Positions 1-7,011 of a stretch of 23,241 bases of DNA are shown here, piece by piece. The notes below the pieces were generated by a model. That model was not told the DNA's origin and did no database searches. It saw nothing but the letters and a program-made list of their open reading frames with translations. The first letter of the stretch is position 1. Each line of letters starts with the position of its first letter. Origin of the DNA: an uncultured Archangium sp. (GTDB lineage Bacteria > Myxococcota > Myxococcia > Myxococcales > Myxococcaceae); the NCBI GenBank assembly GCA_946479335.1, contig CAMLFP010000045.1, forward strand, positions 1 through 23,241, written 5' to 3'. Both the position numbers and the translations under genes were made by a program.

Positions 1-32
1 AGCTGGGCCTCAAGCGGCCCGCGCGGTGACCG

Positions 33-452
33 TCAGCGCACGTTGAGCAGCTCGACCTCGAAGACCAGCGTCGACCCTTTGGGGATCTTCGGCTTCGCGT
101 CGTTCCCGTAGCCCTCCGACGGCGGCACCGTCACCACGCGGAGCTCGCCCTCCTTCATGCCCAGCAGCCCCTGATCGAGCCCGGGGATCACCTGGCCCTC
201 GCCGACCCAGAAGTCGAACGTGCCGCGCGGGTGCGAGTCGTCGAAGACGCCCCCGTCGAGCACCGTGCCCACGAAGTGGATGGAGATCTTGTCTCCCTTC
301 TTCGCGACGTCGCCGTCGTCGAACCCCGCGCGCAACGTCTGCACCACCACGCCGTGCTCGAGCGTCACCGGCGGCTGCGGCGCGACGGGCTTGTAGTCCT
401 TCTTGCAGCCCGCGAAGCACAGCAACGAAAGCCAGAGCAGTCGGCGCACCAT
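33..452 (-). CDS. FKBP-type peptidyl-prolyl cis-trans isomerase, predicted lipoprotein
   Basis: This 139-residue protein should catalyse cis-trans isomerisation of prolyl bonds in the cell envelope. It starts with a hydrophobic stretch ending in LLCFAGC, a lipobox-like site with Cys16, so an outer-membrane or periplasm-anchored lipoprotein is likely. One FKBP domain covers about residues 46-138. Visible family motifs are FDDS, GQVIPGLD, GMKEGE, VPPSEGYG, IPKGSTLVFEVELL. Two usual pocket residues differ: the Tyr of the VxYxG motif is His (IHFVG) and the Trp after VIPG is Leu, so activity may be modest. I chose the ATG directly before the signal peptide; the open frame extends upstream but without protein-like sequence. 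It is divergent from the small gene at 537, with 84 bp between them. Confidence 0.9.
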   Translation of the reverse strand: MVRRLLWLSLLCFAGCKKDYKPVAPQPPVTLEHGVVVQTLRAGFDDGDVAKKGDKISIHFVGTVLDGGVFDDSHPRGTFDFWVGEGQVIPGLDQGLLGMKEGELRVVTVPPSEGYGNDAKPKIPKGSTLVFEVELLNVR

Positions 453-536
453 GCCTCGACCATGACACGGGCCGTGACCGCGAAGTTGCACCGTCGGCGC
501 GAGCGCTCCACGCGCGGCAGGCATCTGCGTCACGCC

Positions 537-749
537 ATGAAAGACGACGCCACCCTGCAGCGAGTGGAAGCGATGCTCATCAACCTCCGCGATCAGCTCG
601 ACGAGCTGACCGAGCGGGTCGACGCGCGGCTGGCGGAGCAGGGCACCCAGCTGCAGCGCGTGCGGCGCGAGCTGCAGCGGGTGAAGGCGAAGACGCTGAG
701 CGACTCGATGCTGGTGCGCCACGCGGCGAGGCCGCTCAGCTCCACGTGA
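537..749 (+). CDS. small coiled-coil protein, function unknown
   Basis: A 70-residue product with heptad-like charged/hydrophobic spacing (MLINLRDQLDELTERV, LQRVRRELQRVK) over nearly the whole chain, so a coiled coil is the likely fold. It has no signal peptide, Cys or membrane segment. The same frame is open far upstream, but only the part from this ATG reads as a plausible protein. Its last 14 bp overlap the 3' end of the convergent TIGR02265 gene. It is divergent from the FKBP lipoprotein gene. I do not recognise the family; a real small gene is likely but not proven. Confidence 0.55.
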   Translation: MKDDATLQRVEAMLINLRDQLDELTERVDARLAEQGTQLQRVRRELQRVKAKTLSDSMLVRHAARPLSST

Positions 750-1295
750 TGCGGAAGGTGACGTCTTGCCGCTCGGGGTGGTGCTCGACGATCTCCACGC
801 GCGCGTCCTTCGCGCCGATCTGCGCGAGCATCTCGGCGAGGAGCCCGCGGCGGTAGTCCGCGACGCGCGTGGTGTGATCGCTCACCCGTGGCAGGAAGGC
901 GGGGCCGGTGAACGTGCGCAGCCGCACCTCCGTCGCGCTGACCGGAGTGAACTCCGACTCGAGGTAATTGGTGGCTCCAGCGCGCGCCGTGGGCCGAGCA
1001 GCTTCGACAGCGCCAGCGCCGCGATGCCCAACGGGCTGCCGACGAAGCCGCGCATGAAGAGGCGGCCCAGCTCGACGTAGCGCTCGCTCTCCGGCACCTC
1101 TCCCAGCAGCCGCGTGGCCAGCACCGTCAACGCGTCGGTCCACGTGGCGACGTTGTAGGCGGTCTGGAGCTTCTCGAGGTCGACGCCCTTGAGCTTGAGC
1201 TCCTGCTTCACGTCGGGGGTGATGCGCGGGCCCATCGCGTTCGCCAGCGCCTCGATGGCGGTGCCGAAGAGGACGGGTTCAGGGGCGGAGTTCAC
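736..1295 (-). pseudogene. TIGR02265/DUF2378 family gene, frame-disrupted
   Basis: The DUF2378 (TIGR02265) family is a myxobacterial paralogous family of about 180-200 residues with no established function. The N-terminal half reads from a GTG at 1295 (MNSAPEPVLFGTAIEAL) through VLATRLLGEVPESERYVELG to ALSKLLGPRRAL near 985. After that the frame loses the family pattern. The rest continues in a different frame, from TNYLESEFTPVSATEVRLR to the stop at 736, and ends with the family-like YRRGLLAEMLAQIGAKDARV and VTFRITW. About eight to ten residues usually found between GPRRxL and the NNY-like motif seem to be missing, so a small non-triplet deletion near 970-990 explains the break. A sequencing error is the alternative. 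Family recognition is from memory of the consensus. Confidence 0.7.
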
Positions 1296-1383
1296 CAAGA
1301 CGATGCTAGCCCGCAGCGGTCGGTGCGAGCGAGTTCCCCTCGCGGCCTGCCGCGCGACGCGGAGTCTGTGGCATACGCGCGCC

Positions 1384-2292
1384 ATGCCGCTGACGAAGCT
1401 CGAGCTCTTCCGGGTCCTGACCTCCTTCTCGCCGAAGCGCGTCGAGCTCCGCGGCGCGCCGTGGGAGGAGCTCACCGACTGGCTCCTCGCGCAGGGGCTG
1501 GCGCCGCTGGCTGCGTACAACCTCGAGTACCGCCTGGGCGCGATGCAGGTGCCCGAATGGGTGCGGCACCGGCTGCTGTCGCTCTTCCAGGGCAGCGCCA
1601 ACGACAACGTGATGAAGCTGGTGAACTTGAAGCAGTCGCTCGCGGAGCTGGAAGGGCGCCGCATCGTGATGCTGGGCGGCGTCAGCTACGTCGAGAGCCT
1701 GTACCCGCACGTCGCCTTCCGCCCGGTGGTCGACGTGCGCGTCTTCGTGGGCCCGATGGCCGTCGAGCCGCTGTCGACCTGGCTGCGCCGCGCGGAGTTC
1801 AAGCCGCAGGAGGGCGTGGTCGATCGCGCCGGCGCGCAGAAGGTGCTGTCAGACACGCGCACCGAGATCTTCGTGCACGGCGCGCTGCTCGACGACGCGA
1901 AGGAAGACGCGGCGCTGTTGGCGCGGGCGATCTCCATGCGCCCGTTCGGCGTGTCGGCGTACCGGCTCGAGCTCGAAGACGCGCTGCTCACGCAGGTGCT
2001 GCTGATGGCGCGGCAGGCCTTCGAGGTCCCGGTGCTGGAGCTGCTCGACCTCCGCGAGTTGGTGCTGGGCGCGCCCGACATGGGCGGCGCGTACTCGCGG
2101 CCGGTCGACGTGGGGTTGGTGCACGAGCGCGCGAAGAAGTGGCGGCTCGAGCCCGCGCTCCGCGCCGCGATGGAGGTGCTCGCGGAGCTGTGGCCGGAGA
2201 CCGCCGAGCTCGCCTCCCAGCTCAAGCCCGCGGGCGCTGCGCAGCCGGTGCCGGCGCTCGAAACCCTGCGCTCGCTGTTGGGCACCCGTTGA
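1384..2292 (+). CDS. NTP_transf_5-like nucleotidyltransferase homologue with altered active-site motif
   Basis: This 302-residue soluble protein has the layout of the uncharacterised nucleotidyltransferase family NTP_transf_5 (PF14907). A LxG...LYP segment (residues 97-107) precedes an FRPVVDVRVFV strand (112-122) where the family usually shows R..DiDlLV. A helical C-terminal half follows with a LEDALLTQVLLMARQ segment and LLDLRELV. Asp117 remains, but the second metal-binding Asp is Arg119, and the usual Lys of LKG is Gly98. Catalysis is therefore doubtful. The start is the first ATG after an 88-bp divergent spacer. It lies 16 bp upstream of the UbiA-family gene on the same strand, so the two are probably co-transcribed and may serve one polyprenyl-phosphate sugar or envelope pathway. 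That link is inference. Confidence 0.7.
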   Translation: MPLTKLELFRVLTSFSPKRVELRGAPWEELTDWLLAQGLAPLAAYNLEYRLGAMQVPEWVRHRLLSLFQGSANDNVMKLVNLKQSLAELEGRRIVMLGGVSYVESLYPHVAFRPVVDVRVFVGPMAVEPLSTWLRRAEFKPQEGVVDRAGAQKVLSDTRTEIFVHGALLDDAKEDAALLARAISMRPFGVSAYRLELEDALLTQVLLMARQAFEVPVLELLDLRELVLGAPDMGGAYSRPVDVGLVHERAKKWRLEPALRAAMEVLAELWPETAELASQLKPAGAAQPVPALETLRSLLGTR

Positions 2293-2308
2293 GCTATTCG
2301 CGGCCGTC

Positions 2309-3187
2309 ATGAGCTCGTTCCCCGTCGCCGCGATCCGCGCGCTCCGCCCGAAGGAATGGGTGAAGAACGGCGTGATGCTGGTGCCGCTGCTGTTCGCCAA
2401 GAGCATCTTCGTGGCGGGGCTCCCGCTGAAGGCGCTGCTGGCCATCGTCTCGTTCAGCCTGCTGGCCAGCGGCGTGTACGTGCTCAACGACTGGTTCGAT
2501 CGCGAGAAAGACCGGTTGCACCCCGAGAAGAAGAAGCGGCCCATCGCCTCGGGGGAGATCAACGGCGCCGGCGCCATCGGCCTCATCGTCGCCTGCTGGA
2601 GCGCCGCGGGCGCCATCGGCTGGGTGCTCTCGGAGAAGTACCTCGCGGTGATGGGCGCGTACCTGGTGATGCAGTTCGCGTACACGCTGGCGCTCAAGCA
2701 CATGGTGTTGCTCGACATCATGACCATCGCGCTGGGCTTCATCTTGCGCGTGGTGGCGGGCGCCGAGGCCATCGACGTCACGGTGTCGAACTGGTTGTTC
2801 CTCTGCACGATGCTGGGCGCGCTCTTCCTCGGGTTCGCCAAGCGCCGCGCGGAGCTGAGCGCGCTCGAAGACGCGTCGTCGCACCGGGCCAGCCTCGCCG
2901 ACTACACGGTGCCGATGCTCGACCAGATGATGAGCATCTGCGCGGCGTGCAGCATCCTCGCGTACGGGCTGTACACCGTGTCGTCCGAGACGGTGGCGCA
3001 CGTGGGGAGCGATCGCCTCAAGTTCACCGTGCCCTTCGCGGTGTACGCGGTGTTCCGCTACCTGTTCTTGATGCACAAGCGCGGCGCGGGTGGTGCGCCC
3101 GCGAAGGTGTTGCTGGGCGACAAGCCGCTGCTGATCGACACCGCGCTCTTCGTCGGCGTCGCGGGCTTCGTGCTGTACGCGCGCTAA
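2309..3187 (+). CDS. UbiA-family prenyltransferase, decaprenyl-phosphate phosphoribosyltransferase-like
   Basis: This is a 292-residue polytopic membrane enzyme. The RPKEWVKN N-terminus, NDWFDREKD (residues 60-68, the Mg/diphosphate NDxxDxxxD site), RPIASG (77-82) and YTLALKHMVLLD followed by GFILRVVAGA (125-152) match the DPPR-synthase branch of UbiA. Known members transfer 5-phosphoribosyl from PRPP to decaprenyl phosphate. The conserved GFAKRRAEL also fits. About eight or nine hydrophobic helices are visible. Outside actinobacteria the lipid acceptor and the purpose are unclear; a polyprenyl-phosphoribose or arabinose donor for an envelope glycan is the family-based guess. No epimerase genes (DprE1/DprE2) are nearby. 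Its stop codon overlaps by 4 bp with that of the convergent gene. Confidence 0.85.
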   Translation: MSSFPVAAIRALRPKEWVKNGVMLVPLLFAKSIFVAGLPLKALLAIVSFSLLASGVYVLNDWFDREKDRLHPEKKKRPIASGEINGAGAIGLIVACWSAAGAIGWVLSEKYLAVMGAYLVMQFAYTLALKHMVLLDIMTIALGFILRVVAGAEAIDVTVSNWLFLCTMLGALFLGFAKRRAELSALEDASSHRASLADYTVPMLDQMMSICAACSILAYGLYTVSSETVAHVGSDRLKFTVPFAVYAVFRYLFLMHKRGAGGAPAKVLLGDKPLLIDTALFVGVAGFVLYAR

Positions 3188-4038
3188 CCGCGGCTGTCGC
3201 GACCGCGGTTGGGCACGCCCAGCACGGCGGTGAGCCCCTGCTGCTGGGCCGCCGCGAGCCGCAGCACGCGCGCCAGCTGGCCGATGTCGCGAATCCAGTC
3301 TGAGGCGCGCGGGCCGAGCCCCGAGAAGCTGACCGCGAGCACCGGCGGCTCGGGCACGCGCCCCAACCAGTACTCGAGGATCTCGTGCTTCTCCGGCGGC
3401 GTCACCGGCTTGAGGCGCTGCACTTCGCGCTCCAACAACCGCGACAAGACTCCCGGCAGCTTCGCCGCCCAGCGGTTGACGGTGATGGTGGAGCGCCACG
3501 ACCAGTCGGCGCGCGCGAGGCCGTGCTGCGGGCTGTACTGGCCGTGCCCCTCGACGGTGAGCACTTGATCGGGCGGGAACCGCGGCACGGGGTCCCACAC
3601 GCCGCACATCAACGTGGCCAGCCCGTGATCCTTCTTCGGCGTGTCCCAGAACGCGCGGCGGTAGTCGGAGGCCTTCGCGTCATCGGCGTACGGGTACGTC
3701 GGGTCTTCGAGCATCAGCGCGAGGTGGAACGTCTCCTCCCAGGGGCCGGCGAAGCCCAGCGCCGGCGCGGTGCAGCTCCAGCCTTCGTCTTCGGTCGACC
3801 ACTCGAAGAAGAGCAGGCGGTAGAGGGCCTGGTTCCACCGCGGGTCATCGAGCCCGAAGAACGTGTCGCGGCTGCAGTTGTCGAGCACCAGCTCGAGCAG
3901 CACCCGCGTGTCGTGATCGCTGATGCGCTGAATCAGGTGCTCGAGCGCGGGAGTCGCGTCCATCACTCCGAGCTGGAAGGCCGGAAAGACGACCTCCGTG
4001 AGGAAGAGATCATTCGAAGGCCGTAAGACAACTTCCAT
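3184..4038 (-). CDS. hypothetical soluble protein, 284 aa
   Basis: I do not recognise this family. The product is acidic to neutral and rich in Trp (DDPRWNQALYRLLFFEWS, GPWEETFHLALMLEDP, ADWSWRSTITVNRWAAK). It has no signal peptide or membrane helix, so it is probably cytoplasmic. An N-terminal helical part (residues about 30-75) precedes a mixed region, and a helix-rich stretch (LEREVQRLKPVTPPEKHEILEYW, near residues 203-225) lies in the last third. It begins 12 bp after the ptsN stop on the same strand, so it is probably the second gene of a ptsN transcript. A GGTGA just before the ATG may act as a weak ribosome site. Its stop overlaps the convergent UbiA gene. Confidence 0.75.
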   Translation of the reverse strand: MEVVLRPSNDLFLTEVVFPAFQLGVMDATPALEHLIQRISDHDTRVLLELVLDNCSRDTFFGLDDPRWNQALYRLLFFEWSTEDEGWSCTAPALGFAGPWEETFHLALMLEDPTYPYADDAKASDYRRAFWDTPKKDHGLATLMCGVWDPVPRFPPDQVLTVEGHGQYSPQHGLARADWSWRSTITVNRWAAKLPGVLSRLLEREVQRLKPVTPPEKHEILEYWLGRVPEPPVLAVSFSGLGPRASDWIRDIGQLARVLRLAAAQQQGLTAVLGVPNRGRDSRG

Positions 4039-4050
4039 TCACCACGCAGC

Positions 4051-4512
4051 TTACGCGCGGCCGTCTTCCTGCGCGATGAGCGAATAGATGTCGTCCGCTG
4101 TGGGAGCCGCGAGGATGGCGTCGCGCAGCGCGTCGCTGCGGAACAGGCGGCTCACCTTCGAGAGCGCCTTGAGGTGCACGCCCGCGGAGTTCTCGGGGGC
4201 GACCAGCACGAAGAAGAAGTGCGAGGGCTTGCCGTCGCGCGCGTCGAAGTCGACGCCTTCACGCGAGACCCCGAAGCACGCGGTGAGCGCCTGGAGCTCC
4301 GGCAGCCGCCCGTGGGGGATCGCGACGCCCTTCTCCATGCCGGTCGAGCCGACCTTCTCGCGCTCGGTCAACACCTCGAGGATGCGCGCGGGGCTGATGG
4401 AGGGGACCGTCTTCGCGACCACCGCTGCGAGCTCGGAGATCACATCTTGTTTGGTCCGCGCCGTCAGCGTGGGGAGCACTGCTTCGAGTTTGAGAAACTC
4501 GGTGATGCGCAT
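4051..4512 (-). CDS. ptsN: PTS IIA-like nitrogen regulatory protein (EIIA-Ntr)
   Basis: A single PTS EIIA type-2 domain fills this 153-residue protein. The phospho-acceptor is His67 in GVAIPHGRLPEL, equivalent to His73 of the E. coli protein. Other family marks are TEREKVGSTGMEKGVAIPHG and the HFFFVLVAPENSAGVHLKAL strand-helix unit. EIIA-Ntr receives phosphate from the PEP-EINtr-NPr chain and regulates targets by binding, not by sugar transport. No EI or NPr gene is in the window. ptsN normally sits with rpoN and hpf; here the same-strand hpf is separated from it by the GH3 gene on the opposite strand. An 88-bp divergent spacer upstream must hold its promoter. Confidence 0.93.
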   Translation of the reverse strand: MRITEFLKLEAVLPTLTARTKQDVISELAAVVAKTVPSISPARILEVLTEREKVGSTGMEKGVAIPHGRLPELQALTACFGVSREGVDFDARDGKPSHFFFVLVAPENSAGVHLKALSKVSRLFRSDALRDAILAAPTADDIYSLIAQEDGRA

Positions 4513-4600
4513 CGCGGGCGGCTGACTACCCCACTGCACTTCACAGGCGCAAGGCGAGGGAAGGAGCGCCGCGCTTTTTTTGCTGTAGAACCAACGATTC

Positions 4601-6331
4601 ATGGTGAGGGGCTTCTCGAGCGCGTGGCTGCTGCTGCTGGCGATGGCCTGCGCGCACGCGCCCGAGCAACGCGTCGAGTCGTCGCCCGTCGCTGCGCGCC
4701 CGGTGCAGCCCGAGGTTCCTCCCGCAGCCGCGCAGCGTGACGCCGCCGCCATCGACCCCGACACGCTGCTGGCGCGGATGTCGCTCGAGGAGAAGGTCGG
4801 CCAGCTGATGATGGTGGGCTTCGCGGGCAAGACGGTCGACGAGTCGATCACCCGCCTGGTGCGCGGCCACCACGTCGGCGGCGTCTGCGTCTTCAACCGC
4901 AACGTGGCGTCGGCGGCGCAGGTCGCGAAGTTGAACGACGATGTGCGCGCGCTGCTGGCCGACTCGATCCCTCCCTTCATCGCGGTCGATCAAGAGGGCG
5001 GCAACGTGGTGCGCGTGTCTGACGGCAACCTCGTGCTGCCCGGCAACATGGTGCTGGGCGCGGCGCGCGACCCGGAGCTCGCGTACCAGGCCGGCCTCGC
5101 GCAGGGCGAAGATCTCAAGCGCCTCGGCTTCAACATGAACCTCGCCCCGGTGTTGGACGTGAACTCCAACCCGCACAACCCCATCATCGGGCTGCGCGCG
5201 TTCGGTGATGACGTCGAGCTGGTGGCGCTGCTGGGCGCCAGCTTCGTGCGCGGTCAGCAGGCGGCGCGCATGGTGACGGTGGCCAAGCACTTCCCCGGGC
5301 ACGGCTCGGTGCAGGAGGACTCGCACAAGGCGTTGCCCGTGGTGCGCGCGTCAGAGGAGACCGTGCGCGCGCAGCTCAAGCCCTTCGCCGCGGCGATGGA
5401 GGCGGGCCTCGACGGGTTGATGACGGCGCACGTCGCCACGCCCGCGCTCTCGGGCGACGAGACGCCCGCCACGCTCTCTCCAGAGGTGCTCAGCGGCGTG
5501 CTGCGCGACGAGCTCAAGTTCGACGGCCTGGTGATCACCGACGAGCTCGAGATGGAGGCCATCGCCGCGACGTGGGGTGTCGGCCCCGCAGCCGTGCTCG
5601 CGGTCAACGCCGGCAGCGACATGGTGCTGGTGCCGTGGCGCCTCGAGAAGAAAGAGGAGGTCTACGCCGCGCTCCTGGAGGCCGCGCGCTCGGGCGATCT
5701 CCCGCAGGCGCGCTTGAACGAAGCCGTGCGCCGGGTGCTGACCGTGAAGTTGAAGCGCGGCGTCTTCGAGGCGCCGCCTCCGCTGGAAGAGCGCCTCGCG
5801 TCTCTGGGCGAGAAGCGCGCGCTGGCCGGCCGCATCGCCGCCGCGGGCCTGACGCTGCTCCGCTCCACGCCGGCGCTCTTCCCCGTGGGAGAGCACCAGA
5901 AGGTCGCGATCATCTCTCCCGAGGCGAGCCTCTGCGAGGCGATGAGCCGGCGCTTCCCCGGCGCGCTGACGATGACGGTGTCGGCCTACCCGTCACCCGA
6001 GTCGCGCGAGGGCTTGAAGAAGCAGGCGAGGGCGCTCGCCTCCAGAGCCGACGTGGTGGTGGTGGGGGTGTCGAACTCGCGCCAACTGGAGCTGGTCACC
6101 AACGCCGCGCTCTCCGGCAAGCCGGTCATCGCGGTGGTGCTGGGCGCGCCGTACCTCGCGGGGCAGGCGCATCAAGCGAAGGTGGTGCTGGCCACGTACT
6201 CGGTGCGCGAAGAGGCCACCGAGGCGGCGGCTGCGGCGCTGGCCGGCGAGCAGGGCACGCCGGGGAAACTCCCGGTGACCCTGCCGCGGCTGAAGTTCGG
6301 GTACGGCCTCAACGTGGCCGCCCGTCACTGA
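4601..6331 (+). CDS. glycoside hydrolase family 3 beta-N-acetylhexosaminidase (NagZ-like), exported
   Basis: The 576-residue protein should remove beta-linked N-acetylglucosamine, most likely from peptidoglycan fragments. The GH3 N-terminal barrel spans about residues 55-385 and shows VDQEGG (129-134), KHFPGHG with EDSH (229-242, the His-Asp pair used as acid/base in NagZ enzymes) and the nucleophile Asp314 in ITDELEME. A GH3 C-terminal alpha/beta domain follows (about 405-570), as in the longer Bacillus-type NagZ and unlike short E. coli NagZ. The N-terminus is a signal peptide ending near AMAC17, a weak lipobox, so it may be a lipoprotein; a Pro/Ala-rich spacer (about 24-48) precedes the enzyme. 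An export signal means periplasmic or surface action, not cytoplasmic recycling. It interrupts the hpf-ptsN pair. Confidence 0.9.
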   Translation: MVRGFSSAWLLLLAMACAHAPEQRVESSPVAARPVQPEVPPAAAQRDAAAIDPDTLLARMSLEEKVGQLMMVGFAGKTVDESITRLVRGHHVGGVCVFNRNVASAAQVAKLNDDVRALLADSIPPFIAVDQEGGNVVRVSDGNLVLPGNMVLGAARDPELAYQAGLAQGEDLKRLGFNMNLAPVLDVNSNPHNPIIGLRAFGDDVELVALLGASFVRGQQAARMVTVAKHFPGHGSVQEDSHKALPVVRASEETVRAQLKPFAAAMEAGLDGLMTAHVATPALSGDETPATLSPEVLSGVLRDELKFDGLVITDELEMEAIAATWGVGPAAVLAVNAGSDMVLVPWRLEKKEEVYAALLEAARSGDLPQARLNEAVRRVLTVKLKRGVFEAPPPLEERLASLGEKRALAGRIAAAGLTLLRSTPALFPVGEHQKVAIISPEASLCEAMSRRFPGALTMTVSAYPSPESREGLKKQARALASRADVVVVGVSNSRQLELVTNAALSGKPVIAVVLGAPYLAGQAHQAKVVLATYSVREEATEAAAAALAGEQGTPGKLPVTLPRLKFGYGLNVAARH

Positions 6332-6346
6332 CTTTCGACCGCCGGT

Positions 6347-6940
6347 TCAGACGAGCGGCTTCTTCTCGACGGCCGACGCCTCGATGAGGCCGATGGTGCC
6401 GTCCTTGCGGTGGTACACGACGTTCATCTCCATCGTCGTGGAGTTGGTGAACACGTAGAAGTCGTTGTTCATCAGGTCCATCTGCATGACGGCCTCTTCG
6501 ACGGCCATGGGGTGCACGAGGAGGTCGTTGGTGCGCACGATCTTCTGCGCGACGTCTCCCACCTCGGCGTGGTCGGCGTTGCCCTCGAAGACGTGGTGCT
6601 TCACCTTGAGGCGCTCCACCGTCTCCTGGCGGTGATGCACGCGCTCACGCCCGTGGTGGTGCTTGAGCTTCTCCTTGTAGCGCTTGAGCTGCTTCTCGAT
6701 CTTGTCCATCGCGAGGTCGATGGAGGCGTACATGTCCTCGCTCTTCTCGCGCCCGCGCAGCAGGAAGCTGCCGGAGTGGATGCTGATGTCTGCGTGGTGG
6801 AGGTGGCGCTCGAGCGAGAGCACGACGTGCGCCTCTCCGGCCTTGTCGAGGTACTTGTTCACCCGTTCCACTTTCTCGCGCGCGTAGTTCTTGAGCGAGT
6901 CGATGGGGTCCAGCTGACGGAACGTGATGTTGAGCTGCAT
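6347..6940 (-). CDS. hpf: ribosome hibernation promoting factor, long form
   Basis: This 197-residue protein has the two-domain layout of long HPF. The N-terminal beta-alpha-beta domain (about 1-100) begins MQLNITFRQLDP and contains DMYASIDLAMDKIEKQLKRYK. A charged His-rich linker (about 93-118) leads to the C-terminal dimerisation domain (about 133-195) with PMAVEEAVMQM, NNDFYVFTN and VVYHRKDGTIGLIE. Long HPF binds the 30S mRNA/tRNA channel and joins two 70S ribosomes into a 100S dimer in stationary phase. An AGGAGGG ribosome site lies just before the chosen ATG. Presence just downstream of rpoN is the standard proteobacterial arrangement, here with one gene between them. Its 3' end is 15 bp from the convergent GH3 gene. 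Confidence 0.93.
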   Translation of the reverse strand: MQLNITFRQLDPIDSLKNYAREKVERVNKYLDKAGEAHVVLSLERHLHHADISIHSGSFLLRGREKSEDMYASIDLAMDKIEKQLKRYKEKLKHHHGRERVHHRQETVERLKVKHHVFEGNADHAEVGDVAQKIVRTNDLLVHPMAVEEAVMQMDLMNNDFYVFTNSTTMEMNVVYHRKDGTIGLIEASAVEKKPLV

Positions 6941-7011
6941 TCTTTCCCTCCTGCTTTGAGTGTGCTGCGTGACTGCGACTGCGACTTGCTTCCGTACAAC
7001 CGCCGTAAAGG

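Noticed and set aside
882..1664. Long minus-strand open frame upstream of the TIGR02265 start
   Set aside because: The part before 1295 runs through the divergent nucleotidyltransferase-like gene and its promoter spacer and has no protein-like pattern.
6941..7011. Short GTCGCA-type repeats upstream of hpf as a regulatory array
   Set aside because: Only two or three copies of a 6-bp unit are present, which chance explains in high-GC DNA.
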